Shown here piece after piece: positions 41,523 to 52,443 of a stretch of 64,000 bases of DNA; the stretch's first letter is position 1; each line of letters opens with the position of its first letter. Position numbers and translations under genes: made by a program. The notes beneath the pieces were generated by a model. That model had not been told where the DNA came from, ran no database searches, and worked only from the letters and a program-made list of their open reading frames with translations. Origin of the DNA: Lawsonibacter faecis (lineage in GTDB: Bacteria; Bacillota; Clostridia; Oscillospirales; Oscillospiraceae); NCBI RefSeq assembly GCF_014287675.1, contig NZ_JACOPQ010000019.1, positions 6,149-70,148 of the forward strand, in the 5' to 3' direction.

Positions 41523-41574
41523 GGTAAATTCTATGCGATATTTGGTATAAATCAGCGACCGGCGGCGAGGATGC

Positions 41575-42285
41575 TCAGTAGCCCTTGCCCTCGCAGCAGC
41601 AGCCGCAGGAGGGGCCGGCGATGATTTTGACGCCCGCGCTGGCGCCCAGGCGGCTGGCGCCGGCCTCGATCATGGCCACGGCGTCCTCATAGGTGCGCAC
41701 GCCGCCGGAGGCCTTTACGCCCATGTCGGGCCCGACCGCTGCGCGCATGAGGGCCACGTCGTGGGCGGTGGCGCCGCCGGAGGAGTAGCCGGTGGAGGTC
41801 TTGACGAAGGCGGCCCCGGCCTTCTTGCTGAGCTGGCAGGCCTTAACCTTCTCCTCGTCGGTGAGGAGGCAGGTCTCCAGAATGACCTTAACCCCCGCTT
41901 TGCCGCCGGCGGCCTTCACCACGGCGGCGATGTCCCGCTCCACCAGGTCCCAGTCCCCGGACTTGGCAGCGCCCACATTGAGGACCATATCCACCTCCCG
42001 GGCGCCCTCGGCCACGGCCTGGGCGGTCTCGGCGGCCTTGGCCTCGGGGGTGTGGGTGCCGAAGGGGAAGCCCACGACGCAGCAGGGCGTCACGCCGGTG
42101 CCGGAGAGCTCCTTCGCCACCAGGGCGATATAGGAGGGGTTGACGCAGACGCTGGCGAAACAGTGCTCCCGGGCCTCGGCGCAGATCTTCTCGATATCCG
42201 CCACGGTGGCCTCGGGCTTGAGCAGGGTGTGGTCGATATAGGACGCCAGGGACGCGGGGTCGATGTTTTTCTTCATTTCGCTCAT
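41575..42285 (-). CDS. deoC: Deoxyribose-phosphate aldolase
   Basis: Cleaves 2-deoxyribose-5-phosphate to glyceraldehyde-3-phosphate and acetaldehyde in nucleoside catabolism. The protein has 236 residues. SYIDHTLLKPEAT, the Schiff-base lysine in FVKTSTGYSSGGAT (about 163-176) and VKASGGVRTYEDA are all present. A Cys-rich tail (GPSCGCCCEGKGY) is unusual. Start ATG 42285 after GGAGG. It follows the HPr gene by 74 bases. A nucleoside phosphorylase and a cytidine deaminase lie within 9 kb. Confidence 0.95.
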   Translation of the reverse strand: MSEMKKNIDPASLASYIDHTLLKPEATVADIEKICAEAREHCFASVCVNPSYIALVAKELSGTGVTPCCVVGFPFGTHTPEAKAAETAQAVAEGAREVDMVLNVGAAKSGDWDLVERDIAAVVKAAGGKAGVKVILETCLLTDEEKVKACQLSKKAGAAFVKTSTGYSSGGATAHDVALMRAAVGPDMGVKASGGVRTYEDAVAMIEAGASRLGASAGVKIIAGPSCGCCCEGKGY

Positions 42286-42359
42286 ACTAGCATTACCTCC
42301 TGTTATTTGGGGAAAGTGATTGTTGGGAAAGGCGGCCTGCCGCGGCCCCTTCGGCGTCT

Positions 42360-42638
42360 TCAGAGCTTCGCATTGTCGGAGAAGCCGTCCACCAGGGCGG
42401 CAAGGGCCTCCACCGCCTCCCGCTCGTCCGGGCCATGGGCGGTGAGGACCGCCCGCTCGCCCCGTCCGAGGCCCAGGGCCAGGAGCATGATGATGGACTT
42501 GGCATTGTAGCGGCTCTCCTCCCCCACCCGGCGCAGCTCAATCTCAGACTGAAACCCGCCGGCCAGGTGCACGAACGCCGAGGCCGGACGGGCGTGAAGC
42601 CCGGCGGCGTTTTTAATCTCTATCTCTCTGCTGCACAC
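42360..42638 (-). CDS. HPr-family phosphocarrier protein
   Basis: A 92-residue protein. NAAGLHARPASAFV carries the phosphoacceptor histidine (about residue 15), and NAKSIIMLLALGL carries the regulatory serine (HPr Ser46 position). With both sites it resembles true HPr more than Crh, which lacks the histidine. No EI or PTS permease gene is in the window, so a role in sugar uptake or catabolite control is inferred from the family. Start GTG 42638, with GGGAGGGG 11 bases upstream. Confidence 0.88.
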   Translation of the reverse strand: MCSREIEIKNAAGLHARPASAFVHLAGGFQSEIELRRVGEESRYNAKSIIMLLALGLGRGERAVLTAHGPDEREAVEALAALVDGFSDNAKL

Positions 42639-42671
42639 CTTCGAGCGCTCCCCTCCCGATGATATGGCTTT

Positions 42672-42700
42672 ATTTTATCCCATCCCGCACGCCATTTCAA
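42672..42700 (-). promoter_or_regulatory. Promoter of the HPr gene
   Basis: Minus strand TTGAAA, 17 bases, TAAAAT. Confidence 0.65.
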
Positions 42701-42788
42701 CGACCTTTGTCCATTCGGCGGCCTTTTTCACCGCCAAAACGCCAAAAGAGCGCTTCCTCAATCCCTACTGCTTTAGGTGGATTTCCCA

Positions 42789-42817
42789 TTGACAAAGTCT
42801 TACCAAAAATTTATACT
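42789..42817 (+). promoter_or_regulatory. Promoter of the FprA-like gene
   Basis: TTGACA, 17 bases, TATACT. Its position rules out the upstream ATG at 42777 as the start of translation. Confidence 0.8.
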
Positions 42818-42884
42818 GTTTACGACAAAAACAGATTGGAAAAAATGGAATTCAACCGCGCATCTTGAAAGGATGGAATCGGAC

Positions 42885-44075
42885 GTGAGCACGATTAAAC
42901 TGGGCGAGAACCTCTACAGCGTCGGTGTGCTGAACCCCTCCCTGCGGGTGTTCGACATCGTGATGACCTCCCCCTACGGCACCAGCTACAACGCCTACCT
43001 CCTGACCGGGGAAAAGAACGTGCTGGTGGAGACCGTACATGCAGACTACTGGGACGAGTACCGCGCCAATATCGAGGCCATTGTCCCTCTGGAAAAAATC
43101 GACTTTCTTATTATGAACCACAACGAACCCGACCATTCGGGCAGCGTGGCCCGGCTGATGGAGTACTGCCCCAACCTCACCGTCTGCTGCACCGCCGCGG
43201 GCAAAAAGCACCTGGAGGACATCACCAACCGCACGTTGGCGTGCAGGGTGGTCAAGGCGGGGGACAAGCTGGAGCTGGGGGAGCGCACGCTGGAGTTCAT
43301 CCCCTCCCCCATGCTCCACTGGGCCGATTCCATGTTCACCTGGAGCGGGCGTGACAAGGCCCTCTTCACCTGCGACTTCCTGGGCACCCACTTCTGCGAG
43401 CCCACCATGCTGGACACGGGGCTCCACTACGAACAGGAATACCTCTGTCAGGTGAAAAACTACTACGACTGCATCTTCGGGCCCTTCAAGCCCCACGTGC
43501 TGGCGGGACTTGAGAAAATCAAGGACCTCTCCCCGGCAATCGTCTGCCCCAGCCACGGCCCCTGCCTCACGGAGCGCATCGGCGAAATCAAGGCCCTCTA
43601 TGAGAAATGGAGCACGCCCGCGCCCCGGGAGAGGAAGCTGGCTGCGGTGCTGTACTGCTCCGCCTACGGCTGCACAGGCGCTCTGGCAGCAGCCGCCGCC
43701 GGAGCGCTGGAGGAGGCCGGGCTGGAGACGGTCCTCCGGGATGTGACCTATTCCGACCCGCGCGAGTGCGCGGAGCTGGCCAACGGGTGCGACCTGCTGG
43801 CGGTGGGCGCTCCCACCATCAACCGGGACGCGCCCAAGGCCATCTGGGACGTGCTCTGCTCCATCGACGCAGTAAACTGCGCCAAAAAGCCCGCCGTCGT
43901 CTTCGGCTCCTACGGCTGGAGCGGCGAGGCCGCCGAGATGCTGCGCACCCGCCTGGCCCAGCTCCGGTTCGACGTGCCCGGGGCGGGCTACCGGGTGCTC
44001 TTCACCCCCACCGAGGCTGATCTGGAGGCCGTGAGGCAGATGGCCAGGGAAGCGGCGGAGAAAGTAAAGAAGTAA
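42885..44075 (+). CDS. FprA-family A-type flavoprotein (diiron flavodoxin-type oxidase)
   Basis: A 396-residue cytoplasmic protein. The N-terminal metallo-beta-lactamase-like domain has the diiron motif HNEPDHSGSV (H-x-E-x-D-H), with further ligands in CDFLGTHF and CPSHGP. The C-terminal flavodoxin domain begins at about 250 (AVLYCSAYGCTGALAAA, the FMN phosphate loop). It has no rubredoxin extension. The family reduces O2 to water or NO to N2O, protecting anaerobes. I chose GTG 42885, which has AAAGGATGG upstream; ATG 42873 directly abuts that site. Confidence 0.92.
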   Translation: MSTIKLGENLYSVGVLNPSLRVFDIVMTSPYGTSYNAYLLTGEKNVLVETVHADYWDEYRANIEAIVPLEKIDFLIMNHNEPDHSGSVARLMEYCPNLTVCCTAAGKKHLEDITNRTLACRVVKAGDKLELGERTLEFIPSPMLHWADSMFTWSGRDKALFTCDFLGTHFCEPTMLDTGLHYEQEYLCQVKNYYDCIFGPFKPHVLAGLEKIKDLSPAIVCPSHGPCLTERIGEIKALYEKWSTPAPRERKLAAVLYCSAYGCTGALAAAAAGALEEAGLETVLRDVTYSDPRECAELANGCDLLAVGAPTINRDAPKAIWDVLCSIDAVNCAKKPAVVFGSYGWSGEAAEMLRTRLAQLRFDVPGAGYRVLFTPTEADLEAVRQMAREAAEKVKK

Positions 44076-44090
44076 CTGCGGACAGAGCAT

Positions 44091-44135
44091 TTTACCCGGA
44101 GTGAAACGGCCGATAGCCGTTTCACTCCGGGTAAA
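44091..44135 (+). terminator. Terminator-like hairpin after the FprA-like gene
   Basis: TTTACCCGGAGTGAAACGGC and its exact complement flank CGATA, a 20-bp stem 15 bases after the stop. No U-run. Confidence 0.6.
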
Positions 44136-44175
44136 TTGCTGCATGGAGCGCCTAAGCGGGCGGCCCGGTCTGTGA

Positions 44176-44221
44176 AAGCGCCCGGTGCGTGTCGGCCTGC
44201 AGCCGTCCGCACCGGGCGCTT
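44176..44221 (-). terminator. Hairpin after the nucleoside phosphorylase gene
   Basis: AAGCGCCCGGTGCG and CGCACCGGGCGCTT, a 14-bp stem 11 bases from the stop codon. Confidence 0.6.
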
Positions 44222-44232
44222 ATCGGTCTGTT

Positions 44233-45000
44233 TTACTTCTGCCTGTCGCTCTCGATGAGGCGCTTGACGGCCTCAATGCCCACGCGGACGGCGGAGGAGA
44301 CGTCGTGGCTCTCGTCCTGGGGGAGGCCGGCGGCGTCCCGCTCCTGGTTCCAGATGACGTGGAAGGCGGAGCCGCAGCGCACGCCCAGGGCGGCGGCGCA
44401 GGTGAAGAGGGCGGCGGACTCCATCTCGGAGGAGAGGGTGCCCAGGCGCTTCCAGGCCTCCCACTTGTTCTGCAGCTCATAGCTGACGGGCATACGGGCG
44501 GGGTCGTGCTGGCCGTAGAAGGAGTCCTTGCACTGCACCACGCCGGCGTGCCAGGTGTGGCCCAGGGCCTTGGCCCCCTCCACCAGGGCGGTGAGGACCT
44601 CATAGTCGGCCACGGCGGGGAACTCGATGGGGGCGTACTCCCGGCTGGCCCCCTCCATCCGGATGGCGCCGGTGGCGATAACCACGTCGCCCGACTTCAC
44701 GTCCAGCTTGATGCCGCCGCAGGTGCCCACCCGTACGAAGGTATCGGCGCCTATTTTGGTCAGCTCCTCCATGGCGATGACGGCGGAGGGGCCGCCGATG
44801 CCGGTGGAACAGACGCTGACCTTCTCTCCCAGGAGGGTGCCGGTATAGGTGGTGTACTCCCGGTTGGACTGGACCTTCACGGGATTGTCGAAGAAGGAGG
44901 CGATAAACTCACAGCGGCCGGGGTCGCCGGGCAGAAGGACGTAGCGGCCCACGTCGCCCTCTCTGCACTTGATGTGGAACTGAAGCTCATGTTCGTGCAT
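44233..45000 (-). CDS. udp: Uridine phosphorylase-type nucleoside phosphorylase
   Basis: A 255-residue NP-I family phosphorylase. LLPGDPGRCEFIA binds phosphate, VRVGTCGGIKLDVKSGDVVI is the family signature, and SEMESAALF holds the ribose-binding glutamate. The length and the GTLSSEMES form favour uridine phosphorylase over purine enzymes, but substrate choice is not certain. The start ATG 45000 has GAGG 8 bases before it, and GTG 45009 overlaps the site. With deoC and cdd nearby it suggests pyrimidine nucleoside salvage. Confidence 0.88.
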   Translation of the reverse strand: MHEHELQFHIKCREGDVGRYVLLPGDPGRCEFIASFFDNPVKVQSNREYTTYTGTLLGEKVSVCSTGIGGPSAVIAMEELTKIGADTFVRVGTCGGIKLDVKSGDVVIATGAIRMEGASREYAPIEFPAVADYEVLTALVEGAKALGHTWHAGVVQCKDSFYGQHDPARMPVSYELQNKWEAWKRLGTLSSEMESAALFTCAAALGVRCGSAFHVIWNQERDAAGLPQDESHDVSSAVRVGIEAVKRLIESDRQK

Positions 45001-45123
45001 TTCGTTCACCTCAGATAATAAATTTGGCTCTGGTTTGTCTAATTATACCCCGCCCCCTTCCCAAGGTACAACCCCAGGTGTCCTTTTCCTGTCCCAAACC
45101 GCCGCAAAAGCGCCTGCGCCTAT

Positions 45124-45152
45124 TGCTTCTATGCAAAGATTGCGTTAAGATA
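45124..45152 (+). promoter_or_regulatory. Promoter of trkA-trkH
   Basis: TTGCTT, 17 bases, TAAGAT, about 62 bases before the start codon. Confidence 0.5.
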
Positions 45153-45213
45153 GGGCTGCGTGTTGCAGTATCAGCGTTAAAACTTTCACCATTGATATAA
45201 GAGAGGGATAAAC

Positions 45214-46614
45214 TTGAAAATCATTATCGTGGGCGACGGCAAGGTGGGCTTCACTCTGGCGGAGCATCTCTCCAGGGAGGAGCACGACGTCACCGTCATC
45301 GACACCAACGACGACGCCCTGCGCCGCGCGTCGGAGTCCCTGGACGTCCTGTGCGTCAAGGGCAACGGCGCGTCTATTATGGCACTGCGGGAGTCCGGTG
45401 TGGACACCGCCGACATCATCATCGCCGCCACCAGCCTGGACGAGGTAAACATGGTCTGCTGCCTCACCGCCAAGCGGCTGGGCGCCAAGTACACCATCGC
45501 CCGGGTGCGCAACGTGGAGTACGCGGTGGAGCTCTCCGTCCTCAAAAAGGAACTGGGCATCGACATGGTCATCAACCCCGAGAACGCCACGGCGGTGGAG
45601 ATCTCCCGGCTGCTGCGCTTCCCCTCGGCGGCCAATATCGAGACCTTCTACCGGGGCCGGGTGGAGCTTATCGGCTTTCGGGTGCAGGAGGACGACTTCA
45701 TCTGCGGCCACTCCCTGGCGGAGCTGAATCACCGGGTCAAGGAGCTGCCCATCCTCTTCTGCGCCGCGGAGCGGGGCGATGAGGTCATCATCCCCGACGG
45801 GCGGTACGCGCCCCAGGCGGGGGACAAGCTCTACCTCATCGGCCAGCCCATCGGCATGAGCCAGTTCTTCAAGCTGCTGGGCCGGTACACCCCCAAGGTG
45901 AAGGATGTGTTCATCGTGGGCGGCGGGCGCATCGCCCACTACCTGACCGCCATCCTGGAGGGCATGAACATGCATGTGAAGCTGGTGGAGCGGAACATGG
46001 ACCGCTGCCGCCACATCAGCGAGGTGCTGCCCAGGACCATGGTGATCTGCGGCGACGGCACCGACCAGGAGCTGCTGGAGTCGGAGAGCGTGTCCGCGTC
46101 CGACGCCTTTATCGCCCTCACCGACCGGGACGAGGACAACCTCATCATCTCCCTCTACGCCATGCAGATGGGCATCGGCAAGGTCATCGCCAAGAGCAAC
46201 CGGCAGAACTACGCGGGCATCGCCCGGGCGGTGGGGCTGGACAGCGTCATCTCCCCCAAGCTCATCACCGCCAACCAGATCCTCCAGGTGGTGCGCGGCA
46301 TGGAAAACTCCAAGGGCAGCGTGATGACCGCGCTCTACAAAATCGCCAGCGGCAACGCCGAGGCCATGGAGTTCGTGGTGAACCAGACCACCCGGCACCT
46401 GGGCCAGCCCTTAAAGGACCTGAAGCTCAAGAAGGGCATTCTCATCGCCGTCATCATCCACCACAACCGCATTGTCATCCCCGAGGGCTCCTCCTCCATG
46501 AGCCAGGGCGACACCGTTATCATCGTCTCCCGGGACCAGGGCATTCTGGACGTGAACGACATCTTCGACGAGTCCGCCCTGGATCTCTCCTCCGCCATGG
46601 GAGGGATTGGATGA
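45214..46614 (+). CDS. trkA: Trk potassium-uptake regulatory subunit TrkA
   Basis: A 466-residue peripheral protein with two tandem RCK modules. Each has a Rossmann NAD(H)-binding domain (IIIVGDGKVGFTLAEHL at the start, VFIVGGGRIAHYLTAIL at about 231) and an RCK_C/TrkA_C domain after it. It gates the TrkH channel in response to nucleotides. The start is TTG 45214 with GAGAGGG 6 bases before it. The trkH start overlaps its end by 4 bases. Confidence 0.95.
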   Translation: MKIIIVGDGKVGFTLAEHLSREEHDVTVIDTNDDALRRASESLDVLCVKGNGASIMALRESGVDTADIIIAATSLDEVNMVCCLTAKRLGAKYTIARVRNVEYAVELSVLKKELGIDMVINPENATAVEISRLLRFPSAANIETFYRGRVELIGFRVQEDDFICGHSLAELNHRVKELPILFCAAERGDEVIIPDGRYAPQAGDKLYLIGQPIGMSQFFKLLGRYTPKVKDVFIVGGGRIAHYLTAILEGMNMHVKLVERNMDRCRHISEVLPRTMVICGDGTDQELLESESVSASDAFIALTDRDEDNLIISLYAMQMGIGKVIAKSNRQNYAGIARAVGLDSVISPKLITANQILQVVRGMENSKGSVMTALYKIASGNAEAMEFVVNQTTRHLGQPLKDLKLKKGILIAVIIHHNRIVIPEGSSSMSQGDTVIIVSRDQGILDVNDIFDESALDLSSAMGGIG

Positions 46615-48056
46615 ACTTCAGACTGGTCTTCAAGGTGACGGGCAAGACCCTGCTGGTGGAGGCCTTCTGCCTCCTGCTGCCCCTGGCGGTCACCTTATTC
46701 TACGGCGAGGACCCTACCCCCTTCCTCTATACCATCGCCGCCATCTTTGTGGTGGGCGGCGCGCTCTCCTTCCTCCCCGCCAGCGACCACTTCTTTGCGA
46801 GGGAGGGCTTTTTCTCGGTAGGGCTCATCTGGGTGCTGGTCTCAGCCTTCGGGGCGCTGCCCTTCTTCTTCTCCGGGTACTTCCCCTCCTATGTGGACTG
46901 CTTCTTCGAGGCGGCCAGCGGCTTCACCACCACGGGCGCGTCCATCCTCCCCGCCGTGGAGGGCCTGCCCATGGGCGTCCTCTTCTGGCGGTCCTTCACC
47001 CACTGGCTGGGCGGCATGGGGGTGCTCATCCTCACCATCGCCCTGCTCCCCTCTCTGGGCAGCCGCACCCTCCACCTGATGAAGGCGGAGAGCCCCGGCC
47101 CGGTGGTCTCCAAGCTGGTGCCCAAGACCAGCCAGTCCTCCAAAATTCTCTACGGGATCTACTGCGCCCTGACCCTGATCCAGATCATCTGCCTCAAGCT
47201 GACGGGCATGCCCTGGTTCGACTCCGTCGTCAACTCCTTCGCCACCGCGGGCACCGGCGGCTTCTCCGTCAAAAACGCCTCCATCGGGGCCTACGGAAGC
47301 CCGGCGGCGGAGATTATCATCACCATCTTCATGCTGCTCTTCTCGGTGAACTTCGCACTCTACTTCCTGCTGCTGTGCGGAAAGGTCAGGCAGGTTTTCC
47401 AGAGCGACGAGTTCCGCTTCTTCCTCTTCATCGTGGCGGGGAGCATTCTGCTCATCACCCTGAACCTCTGGCTGACCGGCGGATACTACGCCACCCTGGG
47501 CGAGACCGTCCGCCACGCCTCTTTCCAGGTGGGAACCATCATCTCCACCACCGGCTTCGCCAGCACCAACTTCGACCTCTGGCCGGAGTTCTCCCGGATT
47601 CTGCTGGTGCTGCTGATGTTCGTGGGCGCCTGCGCCGGGTCCACCGGCGGCGCCCTCAAGTGCTCCAGAGTGCTGGTGCTCCTCAAATGCGTGCGCCGGG
47701 AGGTCCGGCAGGTGGTCCACCCCCGGTCGGTGAACGTGGTCAAGCTGGACGGCAAGGTGGTCCCCGAGGAGACCCTGCGCTCCATCCTGCTCTTCTTCTT
47801 CGCCTATATGTTCATCACCGCCGCGTCCACCCTGGTGGTGGCGCTGGACAATTTCTCCTTTGGCACCACCCTCACCGCCGTAGTGGCCTGTATCGGCAAC
47901 ATCGGCCCCGGACTGGAGCTGGTGGGGCCCATGGGCAACTACGCGGGCTTCTCCTGCCTCTCCAAAATCGTCCTTTCCATGTGTATGATTGTGGGTCGTC
48001 TGGAGCTTTTGCCCATTTTGGTGCTCTTTAGCAGAAATGCATGGAAACGCTCGTAA
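46611..48056 (+). CDS. trkH: Trk potassium-uptake membrane subunit TrkH
   Basis: A 481-residue membrane protein with about ten hydrophobic helices. Four selectivity-filter-like loops are visible: ASGFTTTGASIL, NSFATAGTGGFS, IISTTGFASTNF and VACIGNIGPGLE. It imports potassium with TrkA, and the ATGA overlap indicates translational coupling. A downstream promoter and hppA follow on the same strand. Confidence 0.95.
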   Translation: MNFRLVFKVTGKTLLVEAFCLLLPLAVTLFYGEDPTPFLYTIAAIFVVGGALSFLPASDHFFAREGFFSVGLIWVLVSAFGALPFFFSGYFPSYVDCFFEAASGFTTTGASILPAVEGLPMGVLFWRSFTHWLGGMGVLILTIALLPSLGSRTLHLMKAESPGPVVSKLVPKTSQSSKILYGIYCALTLIQIICLKLTGMPWFDSVVNSFATAGTGGFSVKNASIGAYGSPAAEIIITIFMLLFSVNFALYFLLLCGKVRQVFQSDEFRFFLFIVAGSILLITLNLWLTGGYYATLGETVRHASFQVGTIISTTGFASTNFDLWPEFSRILLVLLMFVGACAGSTGGALKCSRVLVLLKCVRREVRQVVHPRSVNVVKLDGKVVPEETLRSILLFFFAYMFITAASTLVVALDNFSFGTTLTAVVACIGNIGPGLELVGPMGNYAGFSCLSKIVLSMCMIVGRLELLPILVLFSRNAWKRS

Positions 48057-48263
48057 CGGCTCGAACCATTTTGTGAATACCTTCCAAATCAAGTCTTTTT
48101 CCCCCTGCTTCGGCAAAGAATTCCCTTGCAAAACGGCGCTCTTATGGTAATATTAAGATATCGTCAAGCGTGTGTAGTTCAGGCTTAAGCATCGTCCGCT
48201 CCGGCGAAGACCCGCGTTAACTTAAGCCGAACCCCTGCGCTAATTGCAAAAGGAGTGGGAAAT
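48057..48263 (+). other. Leader region of hppA
   Basis: A GGCTTAAG/CTTAAGCC pair at about 48182-48229 encloses about 30 bases and could form a long-range stem in the transcript. TTGCAA and TAATAT near 48128-48155 are a possible promoter. No known riboswitch pattern is recognised. Confidence 0.4.
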
Positions 48264-50399
<2,136 letters not shown>

Positions 50400-50410
50400 G
50401 ATATGATATA

Positions 50411-50440
50411 GGGAAGGGCGCGAACGCGCCCTTCCCTTTT
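50411..50440 (+). terminator. Terminator of hppA
   Basis: GGAAGGGCGCG-AA-CGCGCCCTTCC followed by CTTTTAT. Confidence 0.85.
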
Positions 50441-50603
50441 ATATTGTTCCGGGAATAAGCGTTCGGGCGCGCCGCGCCGTTTTGATGCGTCGGGCCGCGG
50501 GCTGCTCAGGGCTGTTTTTTGTGATATTTTCCTCATTTGTCCTTCATTTCTGATGGTTTTCTGTGCTATACTGTGGATACCAACTCTCAAGGAGGACGTC
50601 TCT

Positions 50604-51011
50604 ATGACAGATAAGGAATTGGTCGAACGCGCCTTTACCATGCTGGAACGCTCCTACGTCCCCTACTCCGGCTTCCCTGTGGGGGCGGCCATCGAGTGCG
50701 CCGACGGCACCGTCTTTACCGGCTGCAACGTGGAGAACGCCGCCTACGGCTCCTCCATCTGCGCAGAGCGCACCGCCCTCGTCAAGGCGGTCAGCGAGGG
50801 GCACCGTGACGACTTCGTCCGGATCGCCGTTGTGGGCAACTCTAAGGACTACTGCTGGCCCTGCGGCGCCTGCCGCCAGATGCTCTACGAATTTGCGCCC
50901 GGCCTCACCGTGCTGGTGGCCCGGGGCGACCATGACTTCGTCACCCTGCCCCTCCACGATCTCATGCCCCACGGCTTCGGCCCCAAGGACCTGGAGCAGG
51001 AGGGCGGCTGA
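50604..51011 (+). CDS. cdd: Cytidine deaminase
   Basis: Deaminates cytidine and deoxycytidine. The protein has 135 residues, the small tetrameric type. YVPYSGFPVGAAIE is the N-terminal motif. CNVENAAYGSSICAERTA carries the zinc cysteine and catalytic glutamate (CAE), and PCGACRQ has the other two zinc cysteines. Start ATG 50604 after AAGGAGG. Own hairpin terminator at 51029-51060. It acts in the same salvage route as the nearby phosphorylase and DeoC. Confidence 0.95.
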   Translation: MTDKELVERAFTMLERSYVPYSGFPVGAAIECADGTVFTGCNVENAAYGSSICAERTALVKAVSEGHRDDFVRIAVVGNSKDYCWPCGACRQMLYEFAPGLTVLVARGDHDFVTLPLHDLMPHGFGPKDLEQEGG

Positions 51012-51028
51012 GCGTCCCCTCAGTATGA

Positions 51029-51060
51029 AACAGCGCTGCGGCAATGCGGCGCTGTTTTTT
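51029..51060 (+). terminator. Terminator of cdd
   Basis: AACAGCGC..GCGGCGCTGTT with an imperfect inner stem and TTTTTTT after it. Confidence 0.75.
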
Positions 51061-51075
51061 TGTCCCCTGCCCCTC

Positions 51076-51117
51076 TTGACAGCCGGCATGGGATGCTCTA
51101 TAATGAACATTGTTCAT
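51076..51117 (+). promoter_or_regulatory. Promoter and operator of the DUF2871 gene
   Basis: TTGACA (51076-51081), 17 bases, TATAAT (51099-51104). A perfect palindrome ATGAACATTGTTCAT (51103-51117) covers the end of the -10 box and the expected transcription start, so a repressor probably binds there. Confidence 0.75.
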
Positions 51118-51160
51118 ATATATCAGTAACGAAACTTATTATTTAAAAGGGGTGCTATCA

Positions 51161-51580
51161 ATGAAAAAGCTGCTCAACATCGGCTTCCTCTATGCCATTC
51201 TCGCCATGGCCGGCGGCGTGTTCTACCGGGAGTTTACAAAATTCAACGGCTTTACCGGCCGGACCGCCCTGGGCGTGGTACATACCCATCTCTTCCTCCT
51301 GGGCATGGTCATGTTCCTCCTTGCCGCGCTTTTCGCCGCCAGGCTGCCCCTGGGCCAGACCAGGCTCTTTAGGGGCTTTCTGGTGGTATACAATATCGGC
51401 GTGCCTCTGACTGTGGTGATGCTGCTCGTCCGGGGCATCCCCCAGGTGCTGGGTATGGAGCTTTCCCGGGGGATGGACGCCGCTGTCTCCGGCGTCGCGG
51501 GTATCGGCCACATCCTAACCGGCGCCGGACTGGTCCTCTTCTTCCTGGCCCTGCGCAGGGCCGCGCCCGGCAGGGACTGA
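51161..51580 (+). CDS. DUF2871 family membrane protein
   Basis: A 139-residue protein with four hydrophobic helices (about 5-20, 42-62, 72-92, 115-133). GGVFYREFTKFNGFTG and LGVVHTHLFLLGM are the segments I recognise from DUF2871, a family without established function. The HTH histidines in a membrane setting recall haem-copper oxidase subunit-I-like proteins, but that is only an impression. The start ATG 51161 has AAAAGGGG upstream. It is controlled by a strong promoter overlapped by a palindrome. Confidence 0.82.
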   Translation: MKKLLNIGFLYAILAMAGGVFYREFTKFNGFTGRTALGVVHTHLFLLGMVMFLLAALFAARLPLGQTRLFRGFLVVYNIGVPLTVVMLLVRGIPQVLGMELSRGMDAAVSGVAGIGHILTGAGLVLFFLALRRAAPGRD

Positions 51581-51624
51581 GAACAGAGCGGCCCCTTTAA
51601 GGGGGCCGCTTTTGAATTTCTCTG

Positions 51625-51675
51625 TTGACAGCGGCCCCGGCATGCGCTATTATATACATACCGACGGTATGTATA
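51625..51675 (+). promoter_or_regulatory. Promoter and TetR operator upstream of the TetR gene
   Basis: TTGACA (51625-51630), 17 bases, TATTAT (51648-51653). A perfect 23-bp palindrome (51653-51675) has half-site TATACATACCG, centre A, and CGGTATGTATA, overlapping the transcription start. This indicates autorepression. A related site lies at 52386-52412. Confidence 0.8.
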
Positions 51676-51696
51676 TATACAAAGGAGATATGCCCA

Positions 51697-52350
51697 ATGG
51701 CCCGCAACAAGCACCCGGAGGAGACGGTGGAGAAAATTTTGTCTGTCTCAAGACGTCTTTTTGCCGAGCGCGGCTATGAGCACACCACCATTGCCGATAT
51801 CGTAGCGGCGACAGGCATGAGCAAGGGCGCCTTTTACCACCACTTTAAGTCCAAGGAGGACGTCTACGACCGCATTACCGACCAGTACTACGAGTCCAAG
51901 GACTGGATGAGGGACGCCACCAAATTTCCAGGGCGGAACGCGCTGGAGAAAATGCGGGGTCTGTTCGGTTTTCTCCTCTCCGACCCCGCCAAGCTGGACC
52001 TGGACAAAATGTCAGTCAGCATCAAGCTCAACCCAAGGCTGGTATTGCTGGCCCTGGAGTCCACCGTGCGGGACGCCGCCCCTGTTGTCGAGGTGCTGAT
52101 TCGGGAGGGAAATGCCGACGGCTCCCTCCATGTGGCGCAGCCCAGGGAGACGGCCGAGGCCTTCATGCTGCTCATGAATATGTGGGTGGGCGTCTTCATC
52201 GGCGACCGGGCGGACTTCACCGCCAAAATTGCCTTTCTGAAATCCATGACAGACAGCCTGGGACTGCCGATTTTAAACCAAGAGCTCATCGATGTGGCCA
52301 TGCGCTACTATGACGACATTATGGCCTGCCTGCCCGCCCCTTCCCTCTGA
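51697..52350 (+). CDS. TetR/AcrR-family repressor
   Basis: A 217-residue regulator. The N-terminal helix-turn-helix TTIADIVAATGMSKGAFYHHF (21 residues, about 32-52; key part GMSKGAFYHHF) is standard TetR. The C-terminal ligand domain is not assignable to a known inducer. Operators at its own promoter and before the next gene pair (52444, 52790) suggest it represses itself and the MFS exporter group. Start ATG 51697 with AAAGGAG upstream. Confidence 0.9.
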   Translation: MARNKHPEETVEKILSVSRRLFAERGYEHTTIADIVAATGMSKGAFYHHFKSKEDVYDRITDQYYESKDWMRDATKFPGRNALEKMRGLFGFLLSDPAKLDLDKMSVSIKLNPRLVLLALESTVRDAAPVVEVLIREGNADGSLHVAQPRETAEAFMLLMNMWVGVFIGDRADFTAKIAFLKSMTDSLGLPILNQELIDVAMRYYDDIMACLPAPSL

Positions 52351-52385
52351 AGCGCCGCCCCGCAATGGGGCGGTTTTTTCGGACA

Positions 52386-52412
52386 AGATACATACCAACC
52401 GTCGGTATTATT
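52386..52412 (+). promoter_or_regulatory. Second TetR-type operator
   Basis: ATACATACC, then AACCGTC, then GGTATTATT. The ATACC/GGTAT arms and the ACCG/CGGT core match the 51653-51675 palindrome with different spacing. It lies about 35 bases before the small membrane protein gene. Confidence 0.6.
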
Positions 52413-52443
52413 AAAATGAGATTGAAAAGGAGGCGCTGCTGCG

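Noticed and set aside
42777..42884. Upstream ATG giving a longer FprA-like protein
   Set aside because: The ATG lies inside the -35/-10 region (42789-42817), so it would not be in the transcript.
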